DNA from: Clostridiaceae bacterium
Lineage (GTDB): Bacteria > Bacillota > Clostridia > Lachnospirales > Lachnospiraceae
Assembly: GCA_009911065.1 (NCBI GenBank)
Contig: QXWR01000008.1
Span: 62,001-126,000, forward strand
DNA length: 64,000 bases
Direction: 5' to 3'
Shown: piece after piece, positions 1-7,837 of the stretch
Layout of the letters: each line of letters starts with the position of its first letter
Numbering within the stretch: the first letter of the stretch is position 1
Notes under the pieces: generated by a model
What the model was told of the DNA's origin: nothing
The model's database searches: none
Seen by the model: only the letters and a program-made list of their open reading frames with translations
Program-made: the position numbers and the translations under genes

Positions 1-425
1 ATAACGCAAAATGGTTCGGGGGATATGCCGGAACCGTAAAGACTAAAACCGGCGAAATTCGGAATTATTACGATGAAGCCGTTAGAAATGTCTTAAAACA
101 GATCCCCGCCCTGGCGGATGTGGTTTTTCAGGCGAAAAGCTATGACGAAATCAATCTTTCCGGCTGCCTGGTTTATTGCGATCCGCCATATGAGGGAACT
201 ACAAAGTATATAGGCAGCTTTAATCATTCCCGCTATTGGGAATGGGTGCGGAAAATGAGCGAAAACAATATTGTTATTTGCAGCGAATACGCCGCGCCTG
301 ATGATTTTATCTGCATATGGGAAATGGAACGGACAACGACACTTGACAAGGCCAGCCGCATAAAAGCGATAGAACGGTTATTTGTCCGGCGCGGTTCGGG
401 GGGGGGGTATTTGCAATTTACATAA
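1..425 (+). CDS. DNA adenine methylase, D12 class, C-terminal part (5' truncated by window)
   Basis: The frame is open from the window edge (codons from base 3) to the TAA at 423-425, so only the C-terminal ~140 residues are present. The catalytic motif DPPY is at 180-191, preceded by the hydrophobic strand LVYC as in D12-class N6-adenine methyltransferases, which use SAM to methylate adenine. The last codons run through a tract of ten G (398-407) that gives an odd Gly-rich tail, so the 3' end may be altered by slippage or a base-calling error. Phage copies usually protect DNA from host restriction; that role is inferred. Confidence 0.85.
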   Translation, partial: NAKWFGGYAGTVKTKTGEIRNYYDEAVRNVLKQIPALADVVFQAKSYDEINLSGCLVYCDPPYEGTTKYIGSFNHSRYWEWVRKMSENNIVICSEYAAPDDFICIWEMERTTTLDKASRIKAIERLFVRRGSGGGYLQFT

Positions 426-476
426 TACGGATAAGGCCCCGTTATGGCCTTGAATATAGAGGAAGGAGAAAAGCAA

Positions 477-872
477 ATGTTACATGTTGATCTGTCACAG
501 CTTGCGGGCGGAACGCTTCAGGAAAAATTTGATCGTGAGATTACGCGGGTTATTGAAAACATGCAAGATCCGAACACGCCATTCGGAGAAAAGCGGAAAA
601 TCACAATCAATATTTCCTTCGTCCAGAACGAAATGCGCGACGACGCAAAGATCGAAATTTCTTTAAATTCCAAACTTGCCGGGGTTATATCCGCGAAAAC
701 TAATTTCGCTATGGGTAAAAACCTGGAAAACGGTGAAGTTGTGGTGAATGAGTACGGGAAACAGATTCCCGGCCAGATGTCATTTTCCGACATAGGCCAG
801 AAAGAGGAAACAACAGGCGCCAAAGTGACGCCGATCCAGCAGCCGCGGAAACTTGGCGTAAATCAAGGATAA
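477..872 (+). CDS. Phage early protein, unknown function
   Basis: About 131 residues, beginning MLHVDLSQLAGGTLQEKF. The ATG at 477 is preferred over the in-frame ATG at 444 because a strong AGGAAGGAG ribosome-binding site lies just before it. The protein has a charged helix, a beta-rich middle and a loose C-terminus. It resembles small early phage proteins sometimes labelled replication terminator, but I see no diagnostic motif and that label should be treated as weak. It lies 15 bp upstream of the next gene, likely in one operon. Confidence 0.75.
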   Translation: MLHVDLSQLAGGTLQEKFDREITRVIENMQDPNTPFGEKRKITINISFVQNEMRDDAKIEISLNSKLAGVISAKTNFAMGKNLENGEVVVNEYGKQIPGQMSFSDIGQKEETTGAKVTPIQQPRKLGVNQG

Positions 873-887
873 AGAGAGGAAAAGAGC

Positions 888-1625
888 ATGATCAAAGAAG
901 CATTACAGTACATCATAGGGCTTCAGCAGCCCCGTGTTGAGGAAATCAAAGGTAAACATTATTACTTCTACAACGGATCGCCTATGTTATTAGGCGAATG
1001 TCGCACTTGTGACGCGCTGGAAATTTCAACGCTTACTTCGCTTGTGGAGTACATCAAAGGACGCCTGGCGGATGATTTCGCCGCGGCTGGGGCGGTTCCT
1101 AAAATGATTGTACATGTAAAATCTGAAACCGAAGTCCGGCTTGTATCTGCCTTTAATGGAGATATGGACAGATGGGAGATCGCGACGGCGAAGGCCAGGG
1201 TTCCGGAAATCCAGCTGAATAGATTCATGGATCAGGAAAACTTTATCATTCAAATGCAGTCAATGTTTATCGAAACACCGGACAAAGCGATCGTTATGCA
1301 AGTGGCCGGAAATGTGGAGGATAAAACCGTCGCAAATTACGGCGACGATGGAGTGACACAAAAAGCCACAATCAAAAGCGGGCTTTCCGGAATGGAAGAT
1401 GTTCTTGTACCTAATCCCGTAAAATTGCGGCCGTTCCGGACATTCCATGAAATTGATCAGCCGGAAATTGCTTTTGTATTCCGCATGAGGAACGGATCAA
1501 ACGGCGTTTCTTGTGCATTGTTTGAAGCGGACGGCGGCGCGTGGAAATTTGACGCGGTTCACAGTATCGCGGAATATCTCAAAAATGAGTTGAAAGGCGT
1601 GGAGAATGTCGCCATTTTATCATAG
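888..1625 (+). CDS. Phage early protein, unknown (possibly DUF2303/YfdQ-like)
   Basis: 245 residues, with a good RBS (AGAGAGGAAAAGAGC) before ATG 888. No catalytic motif is visible. The layout is an N-terminal short-peptide-containing domain, a helix, then a beta-rich half with a phrase PVKLRPFRTF near residue 185. The general size and pattern recall DUF2303 (YfdQ) proteins of other phages, but this is a low-confidence impression. It sits in the early cluster directly after the preceding small gene and probably shares its transcript. Confidence 0.75.
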   Translation: MIKEALQYIIGLQQPRVEEIKGKHYYFYNGSPMLLGECRTCDALEISTLTSLVEYIKGRLADDFAAAGAVPKMIVHVKSETEVRLVSAFNGDMDRWEIATAKARVPEIQLNRFMDQENFIIQMQSMFIETPDKAIVMQVAGNVEDKTVANYGDDGVTQKATIKSGLSGMEDVLVPNPVKLRPFRTFHEIDQPEIAFVFRMRNGSNGVSCALFEADGGAWKFDAVHSIAEYLKNELKGVENVAILS

Positions 1626-1688
1626 CGATATTTTCCAGGCACAAACGAACAAAAGCCGCGAAATGGCTTTCTAATAACATGAAAGGGC

Positions 1689-2561
1689 GTGATCAATACG
1701 GCAAAAAATACTTTTTCGATTTATGACACAACAATTTCTTTTGTAAACAATACAGAAAATGCGCCGGATAGATACTGGAACAAGTACAAATACCGGCACT
1801 ATGGATATTTTTATCAGCTGATCAATATGCTGGGCGCCGAAGGCTTTAATGTCTGCATGGATCCGGATGTTGACAAAATTATAAGGCGCGATCACTGGAT
1901 AGGAAAGCGCGGGGATCTGGAATTTCATGCTGAAAAATATCCTGGCGGCTTCAAAATCGAATTCTTTCAAAATGTGGTACATGAAAATTCACACGGCGGG
2001 AGATTTGATTTTAATAAATTCCAGAAAATGCCATACATGATCCGGCTTCGGTATCAAAAATACATGAATCAGCTGATCAGGCTTCTGAAGTACCTGGTGG
2101 ACGTTGAGGACACGACGACGCGATCCCCAAAGCTGGCGGAGGAATGGATCAAGTGCAGATATGTTGAAGAATGGTATCACGAACAGAAAGACACGAATTT
2201 TGATCTGCATAGCCTGGACGGGCAGACGCCGCCAGAAAGTTATAACGGGCTTGACAGGGATAAAAAACAGCTTCACAACGGCGAAATAAAGTATTTCCGG
2301 AATCATAACGGCTATCTTTTCCGGGGCCGTGTTTATCACAACTGTAATAACATGTGGTGGGTGATCGTGGATAAATTCACGGTTACAAATATAGCAAATT
2401 TTGAATTATTTGACCTGGGGCCGGAGGAAAAGCGCGGGCGCCTGGCGCGGGCGCGGATTCCGGCCGCATACCTGGAAAAGAAAAAAGCGATAGAACAAAG
2501 CAAAACAAAGGAACTAGCCGCAGAATTGCGGCGGCGCGGCTTGAAAGTAAAAATTCAGTAA
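1689..2561 (+). CDS. Phage early protein, unknown function
   Basis: 290 residues from a GTG at 1689; the nearby ATG at 1679 is out of frame. The protein is rich in aromatic and basic residues, with a C-terminal helix dense in Lys/Arg/Glu (about residues 250-290) that could bind nucleic acid. I do not recognise the family. It ends 17 bp before the second DGR target gene, whose RBS follows immediately. The two are probably co-transcribed, which makes this gene a possible partner of that variable protein. Confidence 0.75.
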   Translation: MINTAKNTFSIYDTTISFVNNTENAPDRYWNKYKYRHYGYFYQLINMLGAEGFNVCMDPDVDKIIRRDHWIGKRGDLEFHAEKYPGGFKIEFFQNVVHENSHGGRFDFNKFQKMPYMIRLRYQKYMNQLIRLLKYLVDVEDTTTRSPKLAEEWIKCRYVEEWYHEQKDTNFDLHSLDGQTPPESYNGLDRDKKQLHNGEIKYFRNHNGYLFRGRVYHNCNNMWWVIVDKFTVTNIANFELFDLGPEEKRGRLARARIPAAYLEKKKAIEQSKTKELAAELRRRGLKVKIQ

Positions 2562-2578
2562 AGAGAGGAAATAAGCAA

Positions 2579-3535
2579 ATGAAAGAAAGAAAGTATGTAA
2601 AGGAAACGCCGGTTGTAATTTATGACAAAAACGGACTTCCTAACATGATGTTAAAACTTGAAAACACGGCGCCCACAAAAGACCAGGCAGATCCGATCTT
2701 CATTGTTAAGGGTGTGGAATATGATTCCGTTTATCTTTCCAGGTTCTTAAATAGCGCCGTAAATAATCAGGTTGTTTCCCTTCCGTTCCGCGATCCCCTG
2801 ACAATGATCAACATGGACGACGCGATCGCAAGAATCCGCCAGAAAGGGGAAGGCTGGCACTTGCTGACTAATTGCGAATGGCAGTACATAAAGGACACAA
2901 CACGGCCAGGAACACACGGGAATACATCATGTGGAGAATATCACGGCGACGAAACAGAAACGGGCATACACAGCGAATACGGGCGCACAGAAGCCGGATC
3001 AGGCCCCGCTGCATGGTTCCACAACGGAAACACAGAAACGGGCATAGCAGACACGATCGGGAATGTGTGGAAGATTGTTTCCGGAATCCGCCTGAAGCGT
3101 GGAAAGTTGGAATATATGCCGAACAATGACGCCGCCGCCCCTGGCGCTGATTTATCAGAGAATAGCGCGGAATTTTTGGAAGTGCTGGCAGACGGGCGGC
3201 CGGTCAAGATAGGCCCCGGCGAAAATGGAATGATGATAACAACCGGAGAAGTGGAAGGATGGGATTGTGTGGCGCGTGATGATGTATGTGTCGATCTGGA
3301 AACCGTCCCGCCGATTTTGGAGGATCTTGGAGTTATTACGGATGATATGAACGCAAGCGAAGAATGGTTTGCAGCTGACGCAGAACTTGACGAAGCAATT
3401 TGTTTCGTGGGTGCGAGTTACTACGACACTTCGGGTTCCGGGCCGTCGGCGCTGAATTTGAACCACCCGCGTTCTTACGTGTGCACGAACATCGGCTTCT
3501 TTTCCGCTTTACTTGGAAAACCTGTAATCCGGTAA
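2579..3535 (+). CDS. DGR variable protein B (C-type-lectin/FGE-fold), remote early-region target
   Basis: 318 residues with RBS AGAGAGGAAATAAGC before ATG 2579. The C-terminal ~35 codons (3404-3509) are a variable repeat matching the template at 38,851-38,965; the displayed peptide includes GASYYDTSGSGPSALNL. The body has the signature of formylglycine-generating-enzyme/C-type-lectin DGR targets: a GEGWHLLTN segment near residue 95 and GPAAWFHNG...IGNVWK near 140-165. It parallels protein A at 37,268-38,326 but is otherwise diverged. It lies among early genes, not tail genes, so a different ligand or stage of action is likely. That it is diversified is strongly supported; its function is unknown. 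Confidence 0.93.
   Translation: MKERKYVKETPVVIYDKNGLPNMMLKLENTAPTKDQADPIFIVKGVEYDSVYLSRFLNSAVNNQVVSLPFRDPLTMINMDDAIARIRQKGEGWHLLTNCEWQYIKDTTRPGTHGNTSCGEYHGDETETGIHSEYGRTEAGSGPAAWFHNGNTETGIADTIGNVWKIVSGIRLKRGKLEYMPNNDAAAPGADLSENSAEFLEVLADGRPVKIGPGENGMMITTGEVEGWDCVARDDVCVDLETVPPILEDLGVITDDMNASEEWFAADAELDEAICFVGASYYDTSGSGPSALNLNHPRSYVCTNIGFFSALLGKPVIR
3404..3509 (+). repeat. DGR variable repeat VR2
   Basis: Aligns without gaps to template positions 38,860-38,965. I count nine differences, all at template adenines (template positions 38860, 38878, 38881, 38890, 38891, 38920, 38932, 38938, 38939), changed to T, G or C. No difference occurs at a template C, G or T. The last ~18 bp (CATCGGCTTCTTTTCCGCTT region) match exactly and would serve as the initiation site of mutagenic homing. 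Confidence 0.95.
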
Positions 3536-3566
3536 CTGTAATCTGTTTATCCGCGCGATAGCGCGG
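3522..3566 (+). promoter_or_regulatory. DGR target-site flank of VR2: CTGTAATC repeats and GATA stem-loop
   Basis: CTGTAATC occurs at 3522-3529 and again at 3536-3543. It is followed by a 6-bp stem CCGCGC (3551-3556), loop GATA, and GCGCGG (3561-3566). The same arrangement follows VR1, and the template has none. GATA fits the GRNA tetraloop described for DGR hairpin/cruciform elements that direct homing to target sites. The stem starts 41 bp after the end of VR2. Confidence 0.85.
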
Positions 3567-3601
3567 CTAATAGGCCCGTGGAGGGCCGGAAAGGTGGAAC
3601 C

Positions 3602-4108
3602 ATGAGAAAACCAACGAACCGCACTTCATACCAGGAAGTAACGGCGCTTTATGAGAAATACGGCCGGGCTGATTATCAGCTTCAGACCGTCCAGGACATT
3701 TTAAATATCCACGGATATGACATAACCGAAACAACCGGCTATCAGGACTTGACAGAGGAAAACAAGCGCATTTTTGAAGCCTATGTTATCCGGCATTTGA
3801 ACAATGTCGGGATGAATACCAGGCTTACAATGTGGCCGAAATCGGTTCACTATGTCCGGGAATTGACATACACCGGGCCGGAGGAATGGGATCAGGAAGA
3901 GCAGCGCAATTTCCGCTGGGAGATTGGGAAAGAATTTATCATCCTGAAAGCGAACGGCAAAACAAAGAAATTCAGGAAATATATGGACGATGGCAAGACC
4001 GAAAAAGACATTGACAGGACAACTACAAAAGAATTTCTTCGGGTTGACTGGAAAATGCACGGGCGGATCACATGGTTCCATGTTTCTGAAGAATTAGAGT
4101 ATTACTAA
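3602..4108 (+). CDS. Phage early protein, unknown function
   Basis: 168 residues from ATG 3602, chosen because GGAAAGGTGG lies just upstream; an in-frame start at 3578 lacks this. Predicted alpha-helical N-terminus (TSYQEVTALYEKYGRADYQL) and a charged C-terminal half. No known motif recognised. It follows the DGR hairpin of the preceding gene by 35 bp and is probably in the same early transcript. Confidence 0.7.
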   Translation: MRKPTNRTSYQEVTALYEKYGRADYQLQTVQDILNIHGYDITETTGYQDLTEENKRIFEAYVIRHLNNVGMNTRLTMWPKSVHYVRELTYTGPEEWDQEEQRNFRWEIGKEFIILKANGKTKKFRKYMDDGKTEKDIDRTTTKEFLRVDWKMHGRITWFHVSEELEYY

Positions 4109-4128
4109 AACAAAAGGGGGCTGCAATT

Positions 4129-4296
4129 ATGGCGAAAAAAGAAAATCAGCAGACGGCACAGGCCGAACGGCTGAAGGAGATATTGAAAGGCTTCGGAATC
4201 AGGACGCCGAAAGACCTTGACGAAGCCCTTCCGAAAGCGCTTGACACATTGACGATCGGCATTATGACAACCGCGCCGATCGTGGATTCTGCATAA
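4129..4296 (+). CDS. Small phage protein, 55 aa, unknown
   Basis: ATG 4129 follows an AAAGGGGG ribosome-binding site at the right distance and reads 55 codons to TAA 4294-4296. The product begins MAKKENQQTAQAERLKEILK, has an amphipathic N-terminal helix and a hydrophobic C-terminal stretch (LTIGIMTTAPIV). The phrase RTPKDLDEALPKAL suggests a compact helical domain. It lies 20 bp after the previous gene and just before a strong stem-loop. Confidence 0.6.
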   Translation: MAKKENQQTAQAERLKEILKGFGIRTPKDLDEALPKALDTLTIGIMTTAPIVDSA

Positions 4297-4302
4297 TAAA
4301 AA

Positions 4303-4397
4303 GGCGCAACGCCAAAGATTGACAGCCTTCCCGTTGCGCCCCGTTCACGGCTTGCGACACGCGCCAGCCTTTAATAATTGTAAAGGTTAGGCGCGTG
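4303..4397 (+). other. Two strong adjacent stem-loops in a short noncoding gap
   Basis: Stem-loop 1: GGCGCAACG (4303-4311) pairs perfectly with CGTTGCGCC (4332-4340), 20-nt loop. Stem-loop 2: CACGCGCC (4358-4365) pairs with GGCGCGTG (4390-4397), with an inner CCTTT (4368-4372)/AAAGG (4382-4386) helix. Neither is followed by a clear U-run, so they are not typical terminators. The 12-mer CCTTTAATAATT within the second recurs at 13,649-13,660. They lie directly upstream of the gene and iterons of the partition cassette. Confidence 0.6.
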
Positions 4398-4398
4398 A

Positions 4399-4644
4399 AT
4401 GTCAAGCATATGGAGCGATTTTCAGCGAAGAAACACATACTATTCAGACGGCATTACAAAGATTACAGATCCATTCTGGCGGAACACTTGCCAGGGTTGC
4501 GGGAAAGTTTATATGTCGTGTGAAGCAACTAGCACATGTCCTAATTGTGGATGTTCTGACGCGGATCGTTATCTTGGTACTATTCCATACGATCAAGTGA
4601 TTGCTGAACGTGGTAAACCTAAAAATCAGAGTTTATCAGAGTAA
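4399..4644 (+). CDS. Small zinc-ribbon protein
   Basis: 81 residues with two CxxC knuckles, CQGC and CPNC, separated by about 16 residues. This is a rubredoxin/zinc-ribbon pattern for structural zinc binding, possibly for nucleic-acid contact. No ideal RBS is visible before ATG 4399; a second in-frame or alternative start near 4410 cannot be excluded. The last codons (NQSLSE) are encoded by the first iterons of the downstream repeat array, so the gene end overlaps the presumed centromere. Function not recognised. Confidence 0.6.
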   Translation: MSSIWSDFQRRNTYYSDGITKITDPFWRNTCQGCGKVYMSCEATSTCPNCGCSDADRYLGTIPYDQVIAERGKPKNQSLSE

Positions 4645-4690
4645 ATCAGAATATATCAGAGTTTATCAGAGTAAATCAGAGTAAATCAGA
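4621..4690 (+). repeat. Seven tandem 10-bp iterons, tubC-like centromere
   Basis: Seven consecutive 10-bp units, each ending in ATCAGA: aaaa-, gttt-, gtaa-, atat-, gttt-, gtaa-, gtaa-ATCAGA. Spacing is exactly one helical turn, so binding sites would lie on one face of the DNA. They sit 32 bp upstream of a winged-helix gene followed by a tubulin-like gene, the order of type III (TubZRC) partition loci. The same repeats probably also act as the operator for tubR autoregulation. Confidence 0.8.
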
Positions 4691-4722
4691 ATTCACAAGG
4701 GCGGCAGAAGGGCGGTAAAAGA

Positions 4723-4977
4723 TTGAACAGGTTAGGTTTTATTATTCTTTCAATCTTGCGAACAGGCGAAGCCACAAGCAGACTATCATCAATGACAGTA
4801 AAAGAGATCGCCGCTTCGGAGGATTTCGGATTGAAAGAAAACACGATATTCAAAAAAATAAAAGATTTTGAAAAATCCGGATATATTGGCCGCGGCTTGA
4901 AAGAGGGCCGCGCTGATACATACTATATCACGCCTGAAGGGTGTGAATGTCTGGAAAAAGAAAGGGGCAAAAAATGA
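4723..4977 (+). CDS. TubR-like winged-helix centromere-binding protein
   Basis: 84 residues from TTG 4723 with AGGGCGG upstream. It reads as a winged helix-turn-helix: an N-terminal helix, then TVKEIAASEDFGLKENTIFK as the HTH, then KSGYIGRGLKEGRADTYYIT as the wing. Size and fold fit TubR, which binds iterons cooperatively and recruits TubZ filaments. The stop overlaps the start of the tubulin-like gene (ATGA), so they are translationally coupled. The family assignment comes from fold plus context; sequence identity to known TubR proteins cannot be judged here. Confidence 0.75.
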   Translation: MNRLGFIILSILRTGEATSRLSSMTVKEIAASEDFGLKENTIFKKIKDFEKSGYIGRGLKEGRADTYYITPEGCECLEKERGKK

Positions 4978-6005
4978 AAAAGAAAATTTCATTCGTGGCA
5001 GTAGGCCAGGCGGCCGGAAATATAGGCCGGTTATTTGAGGAAAACGGCTTTTCTGTAATTTACGTGAATACGTCACAGGAGGATCTTGACACGCTGGAAA
5101 AGGCAAAATTCAAGTATCACATTCCACAGGGCGAAGGCTGCAACAAAGACCGCAAAAAGGCGAAGCAGCTTGTTATTGATGATTTTGACAATATCGCGGC
5201 GGAAATTGAATCAAAGGCAAAATCTGAAATGACTTTTGTTATTTTCGCCAGCGGCGGCGGCACGGGTTCCGGGGCTGGGCCTATGCTTATTGATTTGCTG
5301 ATTGACGAAGGAAAGACCATAGGAGCGATCACAATTATTCCGGCGCCTGATGAAAGCGTAAAATCACATATCAATTCATACGAATGTTTTTCGGAGTTGA
5401 CGGAAATTTCCGGTTCCGGTTCCTGTTTTATCATCGACAACGGGAACGGGGATAAACTGGAATTAAACGCCGCCTTCGTGGATTCCTTTTCCGCGTTTTT
5501 GGAGATTCCGGAAAAGCATAAAAGCGTAAAAGGCAATATTGACAAGGCGGAAATCATGGAAACATTAAAGGCGCACGGCGTTTCCGTTGTTATTCGCAGC
5601 AAAGGCAAGGAAAGCGCCGACGTTATCCAGGCAGTAAAAGAAAGCGCCCTGGCGCCGCTGGAACCTGATAGAGCCGTGAAATATATTACGGCTTCCCTTG
5701 CTGGAAATGTAAAAATGTCGGATTTAGAAAAGGCGTTCGGAACGCCGATCGACAATTTCCAGACATTCAACGCCGAAGAAACAATATGCTGCATATCCGG
5801 CCTGACATATCCGCAGACAAGGCTTGAAGTGGTTTATAACAAAGTCGCTGAAAACAAAGATTTGATCAAAAAGAATCTGGCAGCTACACGGGAAACCGGG
5901 CTGAAGGGCGGCGTCAATTTCCTGGACGAAATGGAACCGGCAAAGAAAAAGGATGGAGGGAAAAAGCCGCAATCAAAGCGGGATATTATGAGCAAATATT
6001 TATAG
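4974..6005 (+). CDS. TubZ/FtsZ-like tubulin GTPase
   Basis: 343 residues from ATG 4974 (AAAGGGGC upstream, overlapping the tubR stop). The tubulin signature GGGTGSG is at residues 94-100, and an N-terminal nucleotide-binding loop VGQAAGNIG is at 10-18. The C-terminal tail is Lys-rich (KKKDGGKKPQSKRD), like TubZ tails that contact TubR on DNA. Such proteins polymerise with GTP and move plasmid or phage DNA. Cytoplasmic. Iterons and a winged-helix gene immediately upstream support a TubZ role over a PhuZ-type spindle, though both remain possible. Confidence 0.85.
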   Translation: MKKKISFVAVGQAAGNIGRLFEENGFSVIYVNTSQEDLDTLEKAKFKYHIPQGEGCNKDRKKAKQLVIDDFDNIAAEIESKAKSEMTFVIFASGGGTGSGAGPMLIDLLIDEGKTIGAITIIPAPDESVKSHINSYECFSELTEISGSGSCFIIDNGNGDKLELNAAFVDSFSAFLEIPEKHKSVKGNIDKAEIMETLKAHGVSVVIRSKGKESADVIQAVKESALAPLEPDRAVKYITASLAGNVKMSDLEKAFGTPIDNFQTFNAEETICCISGLTYPQTRLEVVYNKVAENKDLIKKNLAATRETGLKGGVNFLDEMEPAKKKDGGKKPQSKRDIMSKYL

Positions 6006-6024
6006 CTTTTTAGGTGGTGATACT

Positions 6025-7077
6025 ATGGCAGAAATGCAGTGGATCAAACTTCGGATCGATATGTTTGACGATGAAAAAATCAAAATTATTCAGTCAATGC
6101 CAGATGGTGACGCGCTTCTTGTGGTGTGGATCCGCCTGATTGCGCTTGCTGGAAAATGCAACGCAAACGGGCTTGTACTGGTGGAAGATGAATTCCCGTA
6201 TACGGATGAAATGCTTTCCGTGATTTTCAATAAACCGCTGCAAACGGTTAAACTTGCGCTTATGACGTTTGAAAAATTCCGGATGATTGAAAGCACAACA
6301 AAGGGAATCTATATCACAAATTTTGATAAGCACCAAAACATTGAGGGCATGGACAGAATCAGGGAGCAAAACCGGATCAGAAAACAGCGGGAAAGAGAAC
6401 GGAAAAAGGCGCTATTGCTGGAAGAATTGCCTTCCGGCGCCGCCGCGGTTCCGCCGTCTGGAATCGGTGAAAACAACAATGTCACAAGCCCGTCACGTGA
6501 CATTTCACGTGAAGTCACGCAACAGAGAGAAGAAGAAGAGAAAGAAGAAGAATATATAAATATATCTTCTGACGAAGATATATTGTCCGGCCCGGCTGAT
6601 GAAACGCCGGTTCCGGATTCCGGAAAAATCCGGTTAGACTATCAGCACATAACACAGGATTTTCACGATACATGTATAGATTTACCAAAAATCCGCGGAA
6701 TGTCTGAAGCGCGGAAAAAGAAAATCCGGACACTGTTAAACGAGTTTAAAAAGCTGAAAATCTGGCCTGGCATAACAGATTATGACCGGCTTCACCGGCT
6801 TTTTGAGATGGCACAGAATAGTGATTTTCTTTCCGGCCGTAACGGGCGCTGGGGCGGATGTTCGTTTGATTGGCTGATAAATAAAACAAATGCTTTAAAA
6901 GTGCTAGAAGGCACGTATGCAAATAAAGGGGGTGCAAACAATGTCAACGGCAACACAGGCAGCACAGGCGCCGGAAACCCTGGAATCAATAACCGCGCCG
7001 ATCCTGGAACGATTGAGGGAACAACGAATGAAGCGCTTGAACGGTTCCGGAGAAACAACGGAAAAGACGGCGTATAA
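6025..7077 (+). CDS. Phage replisome organizer (DnaD-like initiator)
   Basis: 350 residues. The first ~115 (QWIKLRIDMFDDEKIKIIQ... ITNFDKHQNIEGM) match the phage replisome-organizer N-terminal winged-helix domain. A charged linker follows, then a C-terminal region with a GCSFDWLINK segment typical of DnaD/DnaB-like initiators. It would bind the phage origin and recruit the helicase loader, whose gene overlaps its 3' end. The linker contains a run of Glu/Lys (about residues 165-175). RBS TAGGTGGTGAT upstream of ATG 6025. Confidence 0.85.
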   Translation: MAEMQWIKLRIDMFDDEKIKIIQSMPDGDALLVVWIRLIALAGKCNANGLVLVEDEFPYTDEMLSVIFNKPLQTVKLALMTFEKFRMIESTTKGIYITNFDKHQNIEGMDRIREQNRIRKQRERERKKALLLEELPSGAAAVPPSGIGENNNVTSPSRDISREVTQQREEEEKEEEYINISSDEDILSGPADETPVPDSGKIRLDYQHITQDFHDTCIDLPKIRGMSEARKKKIRTLLNEFKKLKIWPGITDYDRLHRLFEMAQNSDFLSGRNGRWGGCSFDWLINKTNALKVLEGTYANKGGANNVNGNTGSTGAGNPGINNRADPGTIEGTTNEALERFRRNNGKDGV

Positions 7078-7837
7078 ATGCCAGAAATGCCGTGATTCCG
7101 GATATTACGAAATTGAAAAGGACGGCTATACATATTCCCGTGAATGTGAGTGCGGGAAAATACAGCGGGATCGGCTGGCTGGCCGGTTGCGATTTGCCAC
7201 GATTCCGAAAGAATTTGAAGGCCAGACGGTTGACAATTTTCAGACGGATTGTTATTCCACGTCGCAAAGCCGGGAACTTGCAAAGCTGGCGAAACACCTT
7301 GCAAAACAGTATATTGAGCAATTCCAGGAAATCAAGGAAACCGGAAAAGGATTTTACTTTCATTCAGGCGTTAAGGGTTCCGGAAAGACGCGGCTGGCCG
7401 TGTCGATTGCTAATGACATAATCACGCGGTACATGGTGGGCGCGAAATTTGCAACCACAATACAGATTCTTGACCAGATAAAAAGCACATGGGGCGAAAA
7501 TTCCAGGGAACGGAACGCGGGCGAACCGGTAAACGAACACAGATTGATTGATGATATTATATCCGTTCCCGTCCTGGTGATTGATGATATAGGCGTTGAA
7601 AAACCTAAAGACTGGATAAATGAGCGCTTTTATAATATCCTAAACGGCCGCATGATTGAGAAACGGATCACGATATTCACAAGCAATTACCGGATCGGGG
7701 AATTGCAGCTTGACGATCGGATTGTAAACCGTATTGAAAAAATGGCGCTGCCTATTGAGTTTCCGGCGGAATCAATCAGGAGCGCGATCGCAAGAAAGGA
7801 GAACAGCGATCTTCTGGATCGCTTGCTGGGAAAATGA
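6941..7837 (+). CDS. DnaC/IstB-type helicase loader (AAA+ ATPase)
   Basis: 298 residues from ATG 6941, preferred because AAAGGGGGTG precedes it. Zinc knuckle with C47, C50, C69 and C71; Walker A GVKGSGKT at about 143-150; Walker B VLVIDDIG near 195; sensor segment TSNY. It loads the host replicative helicase at the phage origin together with the upstream organizer. The gene overlaps the organizer 3' end in another frame by ~137 bp, and its stop overlaps the next gene (ATGA). Confidence 0.9.
   Translation: MSTATQAAQAPETLESITAPILERLREQRMKRLNGSGETTEKTAYKCQKCRDSGYYEIEKDGYTYSRECECGKIQRDRLAGRLRFATIPKEFEGQTVDNFQTDCYSTSQSRELAKLAKHLAKQYIEQFQEIKETGKGFYFHSGVKGSGKTRLAVSIANDIITRYMVGAKFATTIQILDQIKSTWGENSRERNAGEPVNEHRLIDDIISVPVLVIDDIGVEKPKDWINERFYNILNGRMIEKRITIFTSNYRIGELQLDDRIVNRIEKMALPIEFPAESIRSAIARKENSDLLDRLLGK

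Noticed and set aside
4621..4690. CRISPR or simple microsatellite
   Set aside because: 10-bp units without spacers, placed before tubR/tubZ-like genes, are better read as centromere iterons.
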